Positions 11,001 through 24,096 are shown, numbered from the stretch's first letter. The stretch: DNA of 64,000 nt from Pterobdella sp. o SKG-2022 (GCA_964035795.1 OZ038324.1:9153077-9217076); one strand, 5' to 3'. Notes: generated from the letters alone by a model not told the origin. Program-made: numbers and translations.

Positions 11001-13965
11001 GTTGAGTTTTGTTGTTGTGTTGAGTTTTGTTGTTGTGTTTAGATAATTTAGTCATAGATGTTATTTTTATGGCAAATTTTACACACAGATACTAAAAATA
11101 TATATGATGCTTTATATTGGTTAAAATGGTATGACATGATTGGCTACCTTTCCAAGGCAGGTCAAAGGTAAGTCAATGTTGGTGCACCTCAGAGGTTGGG
11201 AAGCTAATGGTAAGTTTAATGGCTGGAGTTGTGGTTTTGTGGTTGGTTGGGGATGTGTTAATGTTTGTGGGTGTGCAGTTGGTTGCTGAGATGGAGTAAT
11301 TTTTGTTGTTTCTGTTGAAATGATTTGTTGGTTATTTAACAATGAATTTTGTATTGATGTTGGGTAATGTTGTATGGTGGGTGGAAGATTGGAATTTATT
11401 GTTGTTGGTGGTTTTTTTTGCGTTGTAGCCTGATGAGGTTGCACTTTCTGTGTAAGAAAAAAAGCAGAATCTACATTAGATAGCGGTAGAGGTGGTTGTT
11501 GTTGTTGAGGTGGGTTTTGTGGTTGTTGTTGTTGTGGAGATGAATGTGTTATGTGGTGTTCTTGTGGTGGTTGTATTGGAGGTTTGTTGAGGTTGGTACT
11601 CTGTTTGGGTATTTTTGGAGGAAGAGATGGAACATTCTGATATGATGATGATGGTTGTGGCGTTGTGTCTGAAAATGATGATGGCTGTGATGATAGCGAT
11701 GATGGATGCACTGATGATGATGCTGGTGATAAAGTGATGAGGGAAGCAGTGCGTGATGAAAATGGTGAAAGATTAGCAATCTGATGTAGTTCTGCATTAT
11801 GACAAACCCCAACATCACCCCCATTATTATCACCATCATAACCGTTTATATCTTTCGGTAGTTTCTGAGATTTTTCATTTAAATTTTCCATTATTTTTTC
11901 TTGTAAATTCTTTTGACAGTCATTATTTTCTAGATGCTTATGCTTCAAAATCTCATTATCACCACCATCTCTCTCATTTTCTTGCTCTTTTTTGAATGAA
12001 ACCTCAATTTTGTCACCATTGCTTTGTATAGAATGTAGTCCAGAACGGATTGCATTTGATATACTAAGATTTTTGTTGTTTAAAACATCATTCTCTTCCA
12101 TTTTGGATTTATTTCCATGCGGTAAGGCATCCTCATACCCATTTGAGGTTTCTTCCTCAACCTGAACACCATTCTCAATAACTTTTTCAGCATCACAATA
12201 ATGAATGGAATGGTGAAAATCCCCTGATATTGCATCCTCTTCCCTACCCACCATCATACCACCCTCTATACTAGCCACATGCTGTTGAATCTTGCTTTCA
12301 ATATTATTGAAGTAATCCAAGATGCCATCAACTGATACTTTGTCATTTTCATTTTTATCTATATTATTATCATCAACACCAGCTTCATTATTGTTATCGT
12401 TGTTTGGTTTATTTTCCTTATCTTTGCTACTCTCTGTGTTTAGAAAATCATCATCATCACCACATTGTTTATACTCGTGGGTACTATCTTTGGTTGAAAC
12501 ATCATCTTGTTTATATTCATTACTCAGATTCATCTCATTATCATTTTGATCAACACTACCATTAGCCTTAGTTGTATCATCAACTGAATCTTCACAACAT
12601 ATATCACCATCATTTTTATTATGATCACCATTATCAACTTCCATTTCACTCTTAAATTTCTCATCCCCACCATTATCAACAATACCTCCATCATTCTCAT
12701 CTACATCATGAGCAGTGGCTTCATAACCATTTTTAATCTCTTTATCAGCATCATGAGTATCATCTGTTAGTGTGTCTAAGTCAGTGTCACTTTTGGTATT
12801 ATCAATATAACCACTTTTATTAGTATCTATGCTTTTAAACTTATCATCATCATCATTTTTATTATCAGTTGTTGTCAGGTCAATAATATGTTTGGTTGCT
12901 TGATTCATTTTTTCATCATCTTTGGTTGTTTCATTGTTTGTCTGGTTTTCAATAATTTTATTGGTCCCATGGGTGCAATTATGACTTTTAATTGTGTTAT
13001 TTATATGTTTTGTATCATCATCTTTACTACACTCATCATTATTATCCGTATTAATAATACTCTCATTATTTGTACCATTGTCATCATATGCTAGTACTAT
13101 GCTTTTGGACTCAATACTTTTGGCATTATGTTCTATAGTAGTTGTTCTTTCATTATGAGTGATAGAAGCTATATTTTCTTGGTTGTGGTTTGTGAGGTCG
13201 TTGGCTGCATTGCTTGAATTCATTATATGACTTTGTTGTTTGTTGAAGGCAACATTTGTTGAAATGTTACATTGGTGTTGTGTTGAGTTTGTGATGTAAG
13301 GTGAACCAGCATTGTTTTTGATTTGGTTATCATTATGTACAATGTGATTTTCATGCAGGTTTATACTGTTGTTATTTAAATTCAGCGATTCATTCAAAAA
13401 ATTATTGTTGATAAAATCTTCATTGGTGTATTTGTTATTTGTGTGGTAATTATCATATGTATGGTGGTAATTGCTGAGGAAGTTTGCATAATTTTCACTA
13501 GAAGGTTGTTGTGAGCTGTGATGTGAAAGGTCTGCAGTGTTTGGCGGAGTGATGGTGGAGTTGAATGGATTTAATATGTTGTGATGTTGATCTAGATTAT
13601 TCTCATAAGAGATCTGTTTATTATCATCTACTAGTTGCGTGTTAGTGACATTTTCTTTTCGTTTTTCTGAAATTAAACAAAATAGTCGAATAAACACCAA
13701 TTTCTTTTGAATTCAAGCCAGTCATAAATGTTCAAATAAAAAGACTTTTAGGAGTTAGTTTAAATCACGAAGCTTTTCGTATAATGAACTTAAATTATCA
13801 AATAGAGGTACAAATAGAAGTTATAATTTATATATAAATCAAAAGCTATTTAAATCAAAATTGTCAAAGAAATTATTTTTTCAAGTTGGAATTTTAAAAA
13901 ATACCTTCGCGTTCTTCGAAGTCATCCAATAAACTATCCAAATCTACCCCGAAATTTTCCGCCAT
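1946..13965 (-). CDS. ZFYVE9: SARA / ZFYVE9-family FYVE protein (Smad anchor)
   Basis: Early-endosome scaffold that in other animals presents Smad2/3 to TGF-beta receptors. Proposed exons: 13905-13965, 11148-13666, 10840-10944, 10243-10342, 9926-10135, 9196-9714, 9090-9137, 4902-4911 (10 nt, tentative), about 4437-4765, 4013-4348, 3659-3846, 3350-3500, 2845-3148, 2275-2650, 1946-2092; about 1,800 residues, phases consistent. The start MAENFGVDLDSLLDDFEER resembles vertebrate SARA/endofin N-termini. Residues about 20-860 lie in one exon of N/D- and Q/P-rich low complexity. The FYVE domain has WMGD, RRKHHCRACG and paired cysteines (IFCAACC, VCSQC). It is followed by DPNNPSQYCSTIPP, matching the Smad-binding domain of SARA. 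The C-terminal region shows WARCLPLRLLLRLGAQF, GIGHTIMNLL, ADCHLVSVEG, PRKVTGATFIVFNGALK, SVVEDGLMV, and an end homologous to the family's last 50 residues. A 54-nt stretch in exon 6 (about 9490-9545) may be a retained-frame intron. The region between FLIKI and WARCLP is expanded with Asn/Asp/Ser. Confidence 0.9.
4976..5026. repeat. (TG)n microsatellite
   Basis: Uninterrupted TG dinucleotides, about 25 units, in the same SARA intron as the LINE. The surrounding 5030-5820 stretch is AT-rich intron with nothing recognisable apart from a somewhat more complex block at about 5225-5400 that is not open in any frame. Confidence 0.95.
5823..9011 (+). mobile_element. Degenerate non-LTR (LINE) retrotransposon, APE endonuclease + RT + zinc finger
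   Basis: The plus strand encodes fragments of one LINE polyprotein lying inside a SARA intron, antisense to the host gene. The apurinic-like endonuclease shows AAYAPTEVDE, GDFNARVG (about 6091-6114) and ISDHFPV (about 6370). The reverse transcriptase shows SSTGIDGIS, VPIFKKGSRLKCDNFRGI, QCGFRAKRG, DLCKAYDSVNR, GVKQGDVLAPTLFN and the catalytic box as YSDD (about 7873), where YADD is usual. C-terminal parts include LLYGCETWA, KWLGHIERM and a C2H2-like finger (CSFSGCNKIAVNKAGLANH). The frame changes near 6175-6300, 7500-7600 and 8198, and stops at 6620 and 7990, so it cannot make a full protein. The 5' part is missing, as usual for truncated LINE copies; no target-site duplication or poly-A tail was identified. 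A (TG)-rich repeat follows at once. Clade is not assigned; this endonuclease-RT-finger layout is common in invertebrate genomes. Confidence 0.9.
9017..9066. repeat. Imperfect (TG)n tract between LINE end and SARA exon
   Basis: TG repeat with TATG and poly-T interruptions. It begins six bases after the last LINE stop codon and ends about 25 bases before the SARA exon at 9090, so it marks the LINE 3' junction. On the minus strand it is a CA tract just downstream of that exon's GTATGT donor. Confidence 0.85.
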
Positions 13966-15745
13966 TATATATCAAATTTTAATTAGATCGCAATCAACAA
14001 GTACAAGAAAAATGATTTATTGGATTTTATGTCTTTCAAAGCATATTTCAACTTTATTGAAATTGTTAATTTATCTTAATATGAAAGTTTTACAAACTAA
14101 TTATTTTTGAAAATATTGATCTGACTAGATCAAATGATTATAACTGTTAGCACTAAAAGTGAAAAGGCAAAATCTTAGTAGAAGACTTAATGAAAACATC
14201 AATTTTTTTCAGAATAATTCAAAAACAAAACTTAATTTACACTTTAAATCTTTTAATTTGAAAGAATGCTAAATTATGATTTTTTCAAAACTATACAAAA
14301 TATGAAAACAATCAAAACCAATTTTTCTTCAAAAAATCTGTATAGAACACAAAAATAAATTTTTATTTTCTAAAAAAACTTAAAAAAACATATTTCAACA
14401 TTAAAAAACCTAAAAGAGATACCTACGGATAAAATATTAACTAAACATTGTGGTTTTCAGCCCTTCTCATACAACCACGCACAGGTTCCTATGTCTTCTA
14501 ACCATTACATTAATAATGTTTTTTTCCCATACATTAAAAGCGTCAACAGAAGCATACACGACGTACACTTCTTCAGCCTATAGCTGAACACATTCTATCG
14601 CATCTTTTCTTATGTGTTTTTCTCAGTATGTGGGCGTGTTTGTGTGAGGTTTTGTACGTGTTTTTGTGGGCTTTTGTACGTGTGTGGAGGTTTATTATTT
14701 TTTTGAAGTTTTTACACGTTTGTATGCGTTCACCGCAGTTATTTATTTATGTGTATTTGTGAATTGGTTTTATCACTTTTAGAATTGCTGTCGTTTGTTA
14801 TCACTTCCAACCATATTGATTAACATATAACTTCTCAATAAAAAATATATTTAATTGATTTTAACCAAAATCAGTGAAAAAAAGGCTATTAAATAAACAT
14901 ATCATAGTCGAATATCGACAGTCCATTGACTTGAAAATTATTTGAACAAAACTCCATCTCTATATGCGCTTTATAAATAACATAATAATAAAAAAACAAT
15001 CATTTCATTCATTTTTTTATTAATATGGCGTCAAATAAAACGTGTTTCTATTGGCGGTTGAACGGAAAAACTATTGAAAACACGTGTTTAATCGTAGAAT
15101 ACATGCAATATCAATTAATGCAGTATTTTTGTTTTTAAGCATATTTTTCTTTATATGTATTTGTATTCTCATGAGTATTTGTAAATATTTCTGAATCTGT
15201 ATCTGTTTGCTTCATTTTATTATGTAATATGTATTAAAAATATATAGAATAGAACAAAAGACAAACACAAAGACTGAAAGAGAAGCATAATACGAAACTT
15301 GTATATAACAAAAATTATACACAGACACACAAAGGTAAAAGAAAACTTGTATAGACAGATGAACACATTTAAGTATGCAAATAAATACACACGAAAGCAA
15401 AGTAGAACATACGCACATATATGAAGTGTTAAGTGTAACAATGCATATATTTGTCAGTTTCGTGTACAAGACTTCTAGAGATGCTATGCGTTTTGGAGAG
15501 AAATAAATAAGAAAAAATAAAACCGATATTGAAATAATAGAACTATGGATACTTATAGAAAGATGAGAAAAATGGACAAAAAAGAAAAACTTTTATGCTG
15601 GGTTGGAAATGTGTTTTGACATTTTTTATATATTTTTTTCTTTTTTAAAGAAGCCTGGGTTATCTTCGCCATTTTCTTGGTTCACTGTAGGGGAAGAGTG
15701 GAATAGAATTTGTGAATAAGAAAATAAAAAAAGTTGAATTCTAAA
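13966..15745. other. Intergenic region, SARA 5' flank to Q/N-rich ORF
   Basis: AT-rich spacer between two divergently read genes, so it should hold both promoters. No clear TATA or CpG-rich block was seen. The arm-like repeat CACGAAGCTTTTCGTA lies just inside the SARA gene, in intron 1 at 13768-13783. Confidence 0.5.
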
Positions 15746-17659
15746 ATGGAACATAGTTTATCTCCAATTCAAGTGAAAAGTAACTACAAACAACAACAAA
15801 ACTACCAGCATGGAAACCTCTACCAAAACAAAAAGGCATACGATGATGAAGCAAGATACAACTATTTCTATTACTATGATGGCAACAACACACGCAACAA
15901 CAAAAACTACTACAACAACTCACTAAACAAAAGTGACAACAAAAACTACAGAAAGAATGTTAAGGCTGAGAACTACCACTCGAGCAACAAAAGTCTTCAA
16001 ATCGACGACAGCAGAAATAGTCGCAGAAGCAACATTACTTGCCAGCCCAGTGTAGACCATCTATTCTTTTCTCCAGTCCTCCCACACAAAACACACTCTC
16101 GTAGAAATTCTCTACGAAATCAACAATTCACTGAAGCTCAACACCAACATTATTTGAACCAGCAACAAAACAGACACAATAAACAACAAATGTTGTCTCA
16201 ACAACAGATGCTAACGCAACAAAAATTTTCATCGCTTCCTTACAATGCTCAAAAACCACAACGCTTATCTCAACACAAAATTTTTTCACCGCAAAAAACA
16301 TTTCCAAGCCAACAGCAAACATACTCACCACAACACCCAACTTTTTCGCCTCAGCAACATTCATTTTCACCTCAAAACCATCTTTTGTCACCTTCCACCA
16401 CCAGAAGCCAGCATCGAAAACACACAGAAACTCTGCATCAACTACAACAACACAACAAAACTGAAAACTTCTCTATCCACAATAACATACAACAACACAA
16501 AACTCCACAAAATGCTGTTGACAAAACGCAACACCAAAAAACCCGTTCAACTTCTCCTAAGAAAATCCCAAGCCAACACCGAAGGTCTAGCAAAACACCT
16601 ACAGAACTCAAAATCACCTTTGACTTCTTCACCGACAACCCCCAAAAAGTTTGAGTTTTTTTGTCGTTTTTAAAATTTCAAAATTTGATTCCGCAGAGAC
16701 AGTTTTCTAGTGAACTAGACAAATTTCTTGAATTAGTGTCACTTAATTTATCTTCAAGGCGTAAATACAGTTTCAAAAATTTGAAGAAAAAAATTCAACA
16801 TAGCTGTCAGAACATAAAATAGCAAATGAATAAAAGAACTTCATTATTTTCATAGCCTACAATTATTTCAACCACCGACTTTTAATTTTTAAAAATATCT
16901 TTTTACCTCTTCGATAATCGTTCAATAATACAAAGTATAGTCATCACATCCATACAAAACTCATATGCCTAAACAATATCGCTTGATTTTTTTTATAGAA
17001 TTATGCATAAACAGAACAAATAATGTACAATTAATAATCATTATGACCGTATTTACTGAGCCAATACTTATATAAATCACACCAAACACAAATTGCACTT
17101 AAAATACACACCACAATGCCCAAACAAAATAGAGTTATTATACAACATAGTAACACAAAAAAACAACACATACAATTGGAAATATGGAACCAACATCAAC
17201 TAAAAACCCCAAAATGGAAAGTAAACACCAGAAAATTCACACTACATCATAAAGCACGTTCTCAACACTACTCAACATGCTGAACATGATAAAAAAACTT
17301 TTAGCACAAAACACTTTTACAAAGAACACCCCCAATCCATCAAGAAAACATACCACTCTAACACAAGATGCTATCATTCTACCCCATAACCCCACCTCCC
17401 TCATCCCTCTTTAAAATTACTCATTTAGGCCGCCATAAGGCTCAGTTTACCCTGAACCTCTTCTACCATTCCACCACAAACACTTTCCACCATCCCACCA
17501 CAAACCCCTTCCACCACCTCATCCTAAACCATCCCCTCTTCAGATGCTCCCCTCCAAAGAATCTTTAAACGACCCATACTGGGATTCAATCAGGAAACTG
17601 CAAGAAAATGAAGATTTTCTGGAGGGCATTCTTCTTAGGAGTGTCGACTACCAACGTAG
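15746..17659 (+). CDS. Q/N-rich protein of unknown function (tentative 5' exons)
   Basis: Not recognised. The ATG at 15746 opens 301 codons to a possible donor at 16648/16649; without splicing the frame stops at 16654. The product is basic and rich in Gln, Asn, Ser and Tyr: an N-terminal Tyr/Asn stretch, then repeated QQQ runs and FSPQ/SPQH motifs at about residues 150-220. A second exon-like block at 17544-17659 has a polypyrimidine-CAG acceptor, keeps the frame, and reads ESLNDPYWDSIRKLQENEDF in a non-repetitive acidic style before an AG/GTAG donor. A third block at 20639-20685 (acceptor TTTTTCCAG) continues in phase as PSRFIQPFGGNKIADL. These could be one gene that also includes the ORF at 23330-24096, but I could not close the phases. 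The low-complexity composition gives no function; a prion-like or scaffold region is only a guess. Confidence 0.4.
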
Positions 17660-17704
17660 GTAGAAGGATATCAATGGATGTTTTTGATTGGTGATGGTAA
17701 AAGG

Positions 17705-17884
17705 TTAAATGGAATTTGTATAGCGCTTTTTATCATGTCGTTCAGTGCTCTTTATAAATTAAATTTATAGCAATGGCACTCAAACACACCGCTGTGATAA
17801 ATGCTAAGTGCCAGTCCGGCACGGCATCAAACTAGGTACTTTTGGACAATTAGTCTAATGCTCCCCCAACTGAGATGAGAGTCG
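17705..17884 (-). mobile_element. tRNA-derived SINE
   Basis: Read on the minus strand, the head (17884 downwards) resembles a tRNA. It has an A-box-like CTCAGTTGGGGGAGC, a hairpin TTAGACTAATTGTCC in the anticodon-arm position, and a B-box-like CTAGTTTGATGCCG. A non-tRNA body of about 80 nt follows. It ends with AAAAAGCGCTATACAAATTC, like the GCGCTATAYAAAT tails seen in many animal SINEs. It is too long and unpaired to be a working tRNA gene. Promoter boxes are imperfect, so the copy is probably old. Confidence 0.65.
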
Positions 17885-20638
17885 ATAAATTTGTGACTAT
17901 AACAAATTTATTTAGCTTATTAATGGTTTTTTTTCTAAATCGACAATTTATACTTAACAATATAGGGATGAAAACGTTTTGCAATAATTTCTTCCATAGC
18001 TAGAGTCAAGCAAAGATCAGTTCTTTTAAAATCAGCTCATCGGCTAGTGACAAGATTATTCAGTGTGTCAAGCTATGTTTCTTTGAAGAAAGTAGTGCAA
18101 GCTTTGTGGGGTTCAAAACATGAGAGAAGAAGGTGGTCCAAAGTTATAAATAAAACATTGTTGCCAGGATAACATAATTCGTTCCAGATGATTAATGAAA
18201 GAAACGAGAAAAATGAATTAAACACGTCACGGAAAGTTTTATTGAATTAGGTGCTAGAATAATGCTTGAAACGGTTTTAAAGAAAATTTGGAAGCACAGT
18301 TTGAGGCAAGCTTATAGACAATAAAAGGCAATTTTCTTTTTCAAAATAACGTTCATTTCTCTAAAAATGCATTCTAAAAGGAAATCGCTCTTTTTATCGC
18401 CTCATTTTTTATGAAACAGCAATGAAAAGTGAAGTGTCAATTAGATTGTTATTTGTGTTGTTTTATGACAGAATAAAAATTTTCAAGGGCGTGAGTTTAC
18501 ATTGCAAATATTGACCAACAAATTAATGTAAAGATCTTGTTCTCAAGAGAGAACTTCCCTGAACTTGCTGGATGCAAATGAACTTTTGATAAGATGCAAT
18601 ATTTCTTTTTTAAAGAATGATGATTCTATTTTTAGTGCTAGCAAATTTTTATAGCACATAGTTTTTGAATAATTTTACAAAATTATGTTATTTTATGGAA
18701 AAAAACGTTGTGTATTTGTTTAATATTTGATAAGAACTTTCAAAAAAGTTATATATTTTTTGAAAACAGCTAGATGAAGTTGAATGAATTGTTGCAAAAA
18801 TAGAAAATAATCACAAGCATTATCAAAATTTTAAAAAATTTTTTCAAACCACTTAAGCCTATTGATCTTACCAAGCCATAACTCACAAAAAATAAATATT
18901 TAAACAAAATAATAAAAATGATAGCATCTTATTTTTCTTTTTGATCCTTGTTTGATTCCAGTATTAAGTTGCGTCATATAAAAATTTCATCATTTTCTCA
19001 TTTTTTGCATTTTTTTATTACAAAAAAACCATTCTTATGAAATTTTATTGGTTTATAAAATTAAGAATATTATTTTCATTTTGTTGTTTGGTGGGAAAAC
19101 TTGGAAGAGTTATTTTATTCCTTATATCGAAGCCGACTTTTGAATTCTGTAGGATTACATTCTTCCAAAAAATCAAACTCTGACCGTCTAAATGTTTCGA
19201 TGCTGGGAGTTGAAACAGATCTCCACGATTGATAGCTGTGGTAAGTTCGAATTTAACGTAGATAAGTTGATTCTGGTCTTACATAGATCACAGTGGATTT
19301 GTTTGCGAATTCGGTCTAATCGCAATTAAAGCAAGCTTAGATTTCCGCTAAGGAAATAGATGTTTTAAGAATATGACTCATCAGCATACACACATAAAAC
19401 TCTAAAGATTTTGTGGGTTTGTTTGAAGACCAGAACATTATTTGCTAGCTTAGTCCTTTATTGGAAAATCATAAAAATTTCCAACTTACCCCAAATAATC
19501 GATATCTTTATCGACTCTCTCTTGATTATATCTTGTTTGCTCCCAAGCCATTCCGTTTAAAATTAAAAACTAATATTTTTTAAAATCGCTATAAACGACT
19601 ATTTATGAAAAATACTTGCGTAAGAAATGGCATTAGACCAATAACTCAAAGGCTGACACACGGCATGGATTGACTCTTATCAAAATAGCTTTTATCGTTA
19701 AACCTCTTAGCCATTCTTTAATTGTGACTATCTACTTTTAAAATGTCGTGTGTATTTGCAGCTAAGGACGTGCGCTATTAAACTTTAATGCGACAATAAG
19801 AGAACAATTTTCTCCTTTGCATGGCCCTTTTATGATGAAATTCAACTTTTTATTCGTTTCTTTTTAATATATTCCATAGAATACCCCACGAAATTAAAAG
19901 TCTCAAACCTTATTACTGATAACCTTTAGAATATTGCTTTCAATATTAAAAAATAGTGTTTATTCGCTTCAATAGCACAAATCCTTCTTCATGGTTACAT
20001 ACTATCACAAGTTGAAAATGAATTTATTTTTTAAAATTAGTTCGTCATTTTTTAAAAACCATTATTTTTAATATAAAAATATTTTGTTGTGTTACTTTCT
20101 GCCATATTGCTTTTTGACACTTTTATTTTATTCAACTGAACCTCATGATGGTTAAAACATATCTTCCAAGGACCCTTTTTCAAAATGGAAACTTCTCTGG
20201 TGTTAATTTGAATTGAATACAATATCCCTTACACTTGTTGTGATAGAAGCAAAAAACTTGTCACTATATGAAGAATGACTATAATCTTGGAGAGGATGCC
20301 ATTCAACACCAAACCTTCATATAAAACAGAATTATCTTTTTGAATTTGTTTTAAACTTTACAAACTTTTAGTTCAACTCTGAAGTACTTTTCGTTAATAA
20401 TTTTTGTCTGCTATTTTCAAAATATTATTATAGTCGTCTTATTTCCACTAAAAAATTTACATATTCTATATTTAATCATAGATACATATTACTTGGTCAA
20501 ATACCTTTTAAAAACCAAAAAAACAAACAAATAACGAATAATATTATGGTTGCAAGAAACTGATTAAGTCTTCAAAACCACTTTTGCATACATATATATA
20601 GAGCCAATTCTAATAAAGTAAATTTACATTTTTTCCAG
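17885..20638. other. AT-rich non-coding stretch
   Basis: No convincing ORF, RNA gene or repeat family was seen. If the flanking exon-like blocks belong to one gene this would be an intron. Confidence 0.5.
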
Positions 20639-20689
20639 CCCCTCACGCTTCATCCAACCCTTTGGCGGAAACAAAATTGCTGATTTGTC

Positions 20690-21300
20690 TGTCATTTTAT
20701 AGTCGTTTTAGGACTACATTCGCGTTCAATTTGAACCCATAGACGCTTGGGCGTCTTTTGATGGTATCTATTGGCGTCGCACATTGCCGGATGCCTAAGA
20801 ACTAAGCCTAGCGTCGCACTCGTAGCCATTCGTATGTTCATAGCCTACCAAAAGACCACGTACGGCAAACTTGTCGGGCAAAAGACGTCGAGTTGACGAA
20901 AAAAATAAATTTTTTCATTTTCGTACTTTTTGCACTCCAGTTTACAACCACAGTAATGCTTATAATAGATTTATAATCTTCATCCGTTCTTTTTTGGTTC
21001 TGACTCAAAAAAACATTTAACCTAATATTGATTTGAAAACTTATAAAGTTACTGCCATCAAAATAATATAAGTAATTGTATGGAGAAATGACTTCCATTG
21101 TTGTTATGCCACTTATTTAGATCCATAAAAGACAGACACAAAGTTTCTCCATCTGCTTCTGTCATTGATCAAACCTTGCAAGTCTTTCCATTTCAACTGC
21201 AGTGTATTGAGGTGCGCTTCCAGTGTTTGGCACTAAAATATTTCAGTCTTCCGTCTGATTTTATCGGCTTTCTAACACTGTGAGTGATTTTATCTTTCTT
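20690..21300 (-). pseudogene. Fragment of a second LINE (C-terminal end)
   Basis: On the minus strand, about 21240-21115 reads TLQLKWKDLQGLINDRSRW followed by RNFVSVF and a stop. This resembles the last residues of LINE polyproteins, where a WxxL...DRxxWRxFV motif ends the ORF. No reverse transcriptase domain is present. The adjoining 20690-20900 part has unusually high GC for the region and a hairpin (GACGCTTGGGCGTC), and may be the same element's tail. Confidence 0.4.
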
Positions 21301-23329
21301 ACACGTCAGCACAAAATCCCTTGCCATAGAGGATAATTACCTACCGTCAGTTTGTATTCCAAAAAACAGAAAGGTTTGTTGAAAAGAGTTCTTAACGAGA
21401 AACTTATAAAATCTATCTGAGTTTTTTGTGAGACAACCAGCTTGTTTTTGTTCTCTAAAGTTCTTGTTAATGTTATAGGGTACAAAAGCTTGGTTCTCTA
21501 TTGAATTTGTAACTAACTTTTCTAAGAATTATTTGTTTAAAATAATATAAATAATAAAACAAAACGCAGCCCGGTTTCCTTATGTTCATTATATCGTCTG
21601 CAAAAATAGGCAAGTGTGCGACATCGAAAACTCATACAAGTAAGCTATTTAAATTCAATTTGTTAGTGTTATGAATATATAACTAGTTTTAAACTGTTTC
21701 AGTTTGTTTTTATTTCTTCTCTTTCTAAAGATTCAACTGTTGTAAGCAACTGCTTGAAAGAATCTTTATAAGAGAATAAATCTTTAATGCATTATTTTTT
21801 TATTTCTGAGAATTTTTAATAAGAAAGTTGTAAATTTGCGATGCTTTCAGAGTTCAATTTATTTGAAGTTTCTTAATATTTTAAAAATCTCTTGTCATAA
21901 AAAGAGTTTTTTTTTGTAAATTTTTTTTTCTTGCTTTATTCTATTTTAATTATAGTTTCTTTTAATCCTGAAAGCCTAAAGAAGCCATTTTAAAATGTCT
22001 GCTGTACTTCGGGCAATCGATCATTCTCTATACAGTTACCATTCATTTTTGTCATTTTTGTTCAATATTTTATCATTGAAATGCCAATTTAGTCTTTAAA
22101 ATCATTTTTTAATGAATAATCAACTTTAATCATTTGAATCTACCATTCTCTCTTATATTAGAAGCTTCGTTTAAAGTATATTGAACCAAGTTTCCTTTGT
22201 GTTTCTTTAAAGATATATCTTTCTTCTATATTTTAAAAATATAAATTCACAGTTATGTTATTATTTTATAGTACATCAAGACACAAAGACGTAACCAGCA
22301 ATGTCGAAACCAGTGATATTTCAAACCAAGGTCATTTTATTTTTCAAACTATTTGAATAAGTTTTATATTACAGTTTTTGACTTTCGGTAAAGAAAAAAA
22401 ATTTAAATAAATAAAAAAAATATATACTTGTTTTTCCAGCAGCTGTAGCACTAAATTTTTGTATTTTAGTTTTTTATTGTGACAAAAATTTAATTCCAGC
22501 TTTATAAATCGCCAAAATATATCAAAAAGGATAAAAGTTGACATAAATGGCTGAGATAATTATGAGGAAGTATAAAGAAAGATCTTTCTAGATGTATCAA
22601 TGATGTGGGTCTTATGAGAAGCTTAAATGTAGATTGGTGCTGAAATCATGATTTTATAATTGTTGAAAAGTTGTATAGGAAGGAAATACCATTTGAAATT
22701 TAATTCCATAAAGATTGAAAAAAGATAAAGTTGGAAGAGTGCTAAAAGCATTTAAAATGTGGTTAGACGCCAAAATGACGCGAATTAAAAGGCAGAATGA
22801 AATATTGAATTTGCAATAAATTTATACCTTTGTCAAATTAATAAAATATTTCCTAAATTTTTTTTTTAATTCAATATAGATATTTTTGCCTTGGTATTAT
22901 GAATTTCAAGCTTGATTTAAATAGCAGATGACCAAAGTATAGAGTTATGAGGCTTTGTAAAACAGAATACGCCCGAAGTTATTATAGATAAGAGAAAATG
23001 AAGAGTATAAATAATACACACAATATCTTTCTCGTTCAATTTCCAAGCATTTTAATATTTGGATCATTTGCGAATATTAAATTGTTTTGACAATTAAATA
23101 CCAAAAATGAGTATTTCTACATCATAAAAGCGTGTCATAAATTAGACTTCTCTATTATTTAAAGTTTTGTTTGGAACTATAGCCGTGTCAAATATTTATA
23201 AGGTAAAAATCACTCTTGGCAAAAGCTTCACAAAAATAATTTTATATGCAATAAATCTCATTTAGTATTTATTAATTGAAAATATTGAAAGTTAATTGAA
23301 AAATCATTCAACCGTACTTACTCTAACAG
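21301..23329. other. AT-rich non-coding stretch
   Basis: No supported gene. Short open frames on both strands look random and A/T-driven. Confidence 0.5.
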
Positions 23330-24096
23330 GCAAGTACTGTGAGTTATACACATTTGTAGACAAACACACGTCACACCTACCTAAACGTCCTTCCAACCCC
23401 AACACCGCATACATCCTCTCCGCCTTTTTAAGTCCTGGTGGCAACTTGGACAACCTCGACAAAACGTGGAGTTATTGGAGTGGAGCTGATTACATTGTCG
23501 AAAACATTCCTAGTCACTTGAAGTTGGAAAGGGTGAGTTTCCATAAGATCTGTCCAGACCCTCCTTTTCCGGATGACCATGCCAGCCTCAACAAGATCGC
23601 TCTGGCCTTCTCTTCAGGCACCTCTTTTGGCAAAGAAAAACTTCCTCTGAGTAAGATGAAGTCTGCCAATGATGCAGTGAAGAAGAGTAGCGAAGAGGTT
23701 TGTCATGCATCGAGTCAGAATCTTGAAAATTTCACCAACTGGCCTCCCAATCATAAATCATCTCCAAAACGTCAAATAATTTTGCCTCCAAGCACCCTTG
23801 CCACCACAACTGCACCCACCAAGCAACTAATTATCGAAGCACCTTCACACAAATCATCCAGCCATCTTAAGTTCGCGGCCACTTCACATGCCATCGCCAA
23901 ATCTCTTTCCCTTTCCAGACAAATGGAGCAGTCTTACCACAGCACTGATAACACTAAACATGTGTTCTCTTACGTGTTGTTGTGTGAGCTGGGAGAAGCT
24001 TTAAGCGATTTAAACAGAGCTCGAGAATTTATTGACCACCTCAAGTTCAGACAGTGCGGTATTAGTAGTCTTTATGTTATAGATCATTTCTTTTAA
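23330..24096 (+). CDS. Unknown protein, terminal exon
   Basis: Not recognised. A 255-codon open frame begins just after a CTCTAACAG acceptor (the bases before it are AT-rich and intron-like) and ends with TAA at 24096. Composition is clearly coding: early residues read KYCELYTFVDKHTSHLPK and then DKTWSYWSGADYIVENIP, the middle is Ser/Pro/Lys-rich and likely disordered, and the end is ordered again (HVFSYVLLCELGEALSDLNR). It needs one carried base from an upstream exon, so the start lies elsewhere, perhaps in the exon-like blocks at 15.7-20.7 kb on the same strand. No catalytic motif is visible. Confidence 0.55.
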
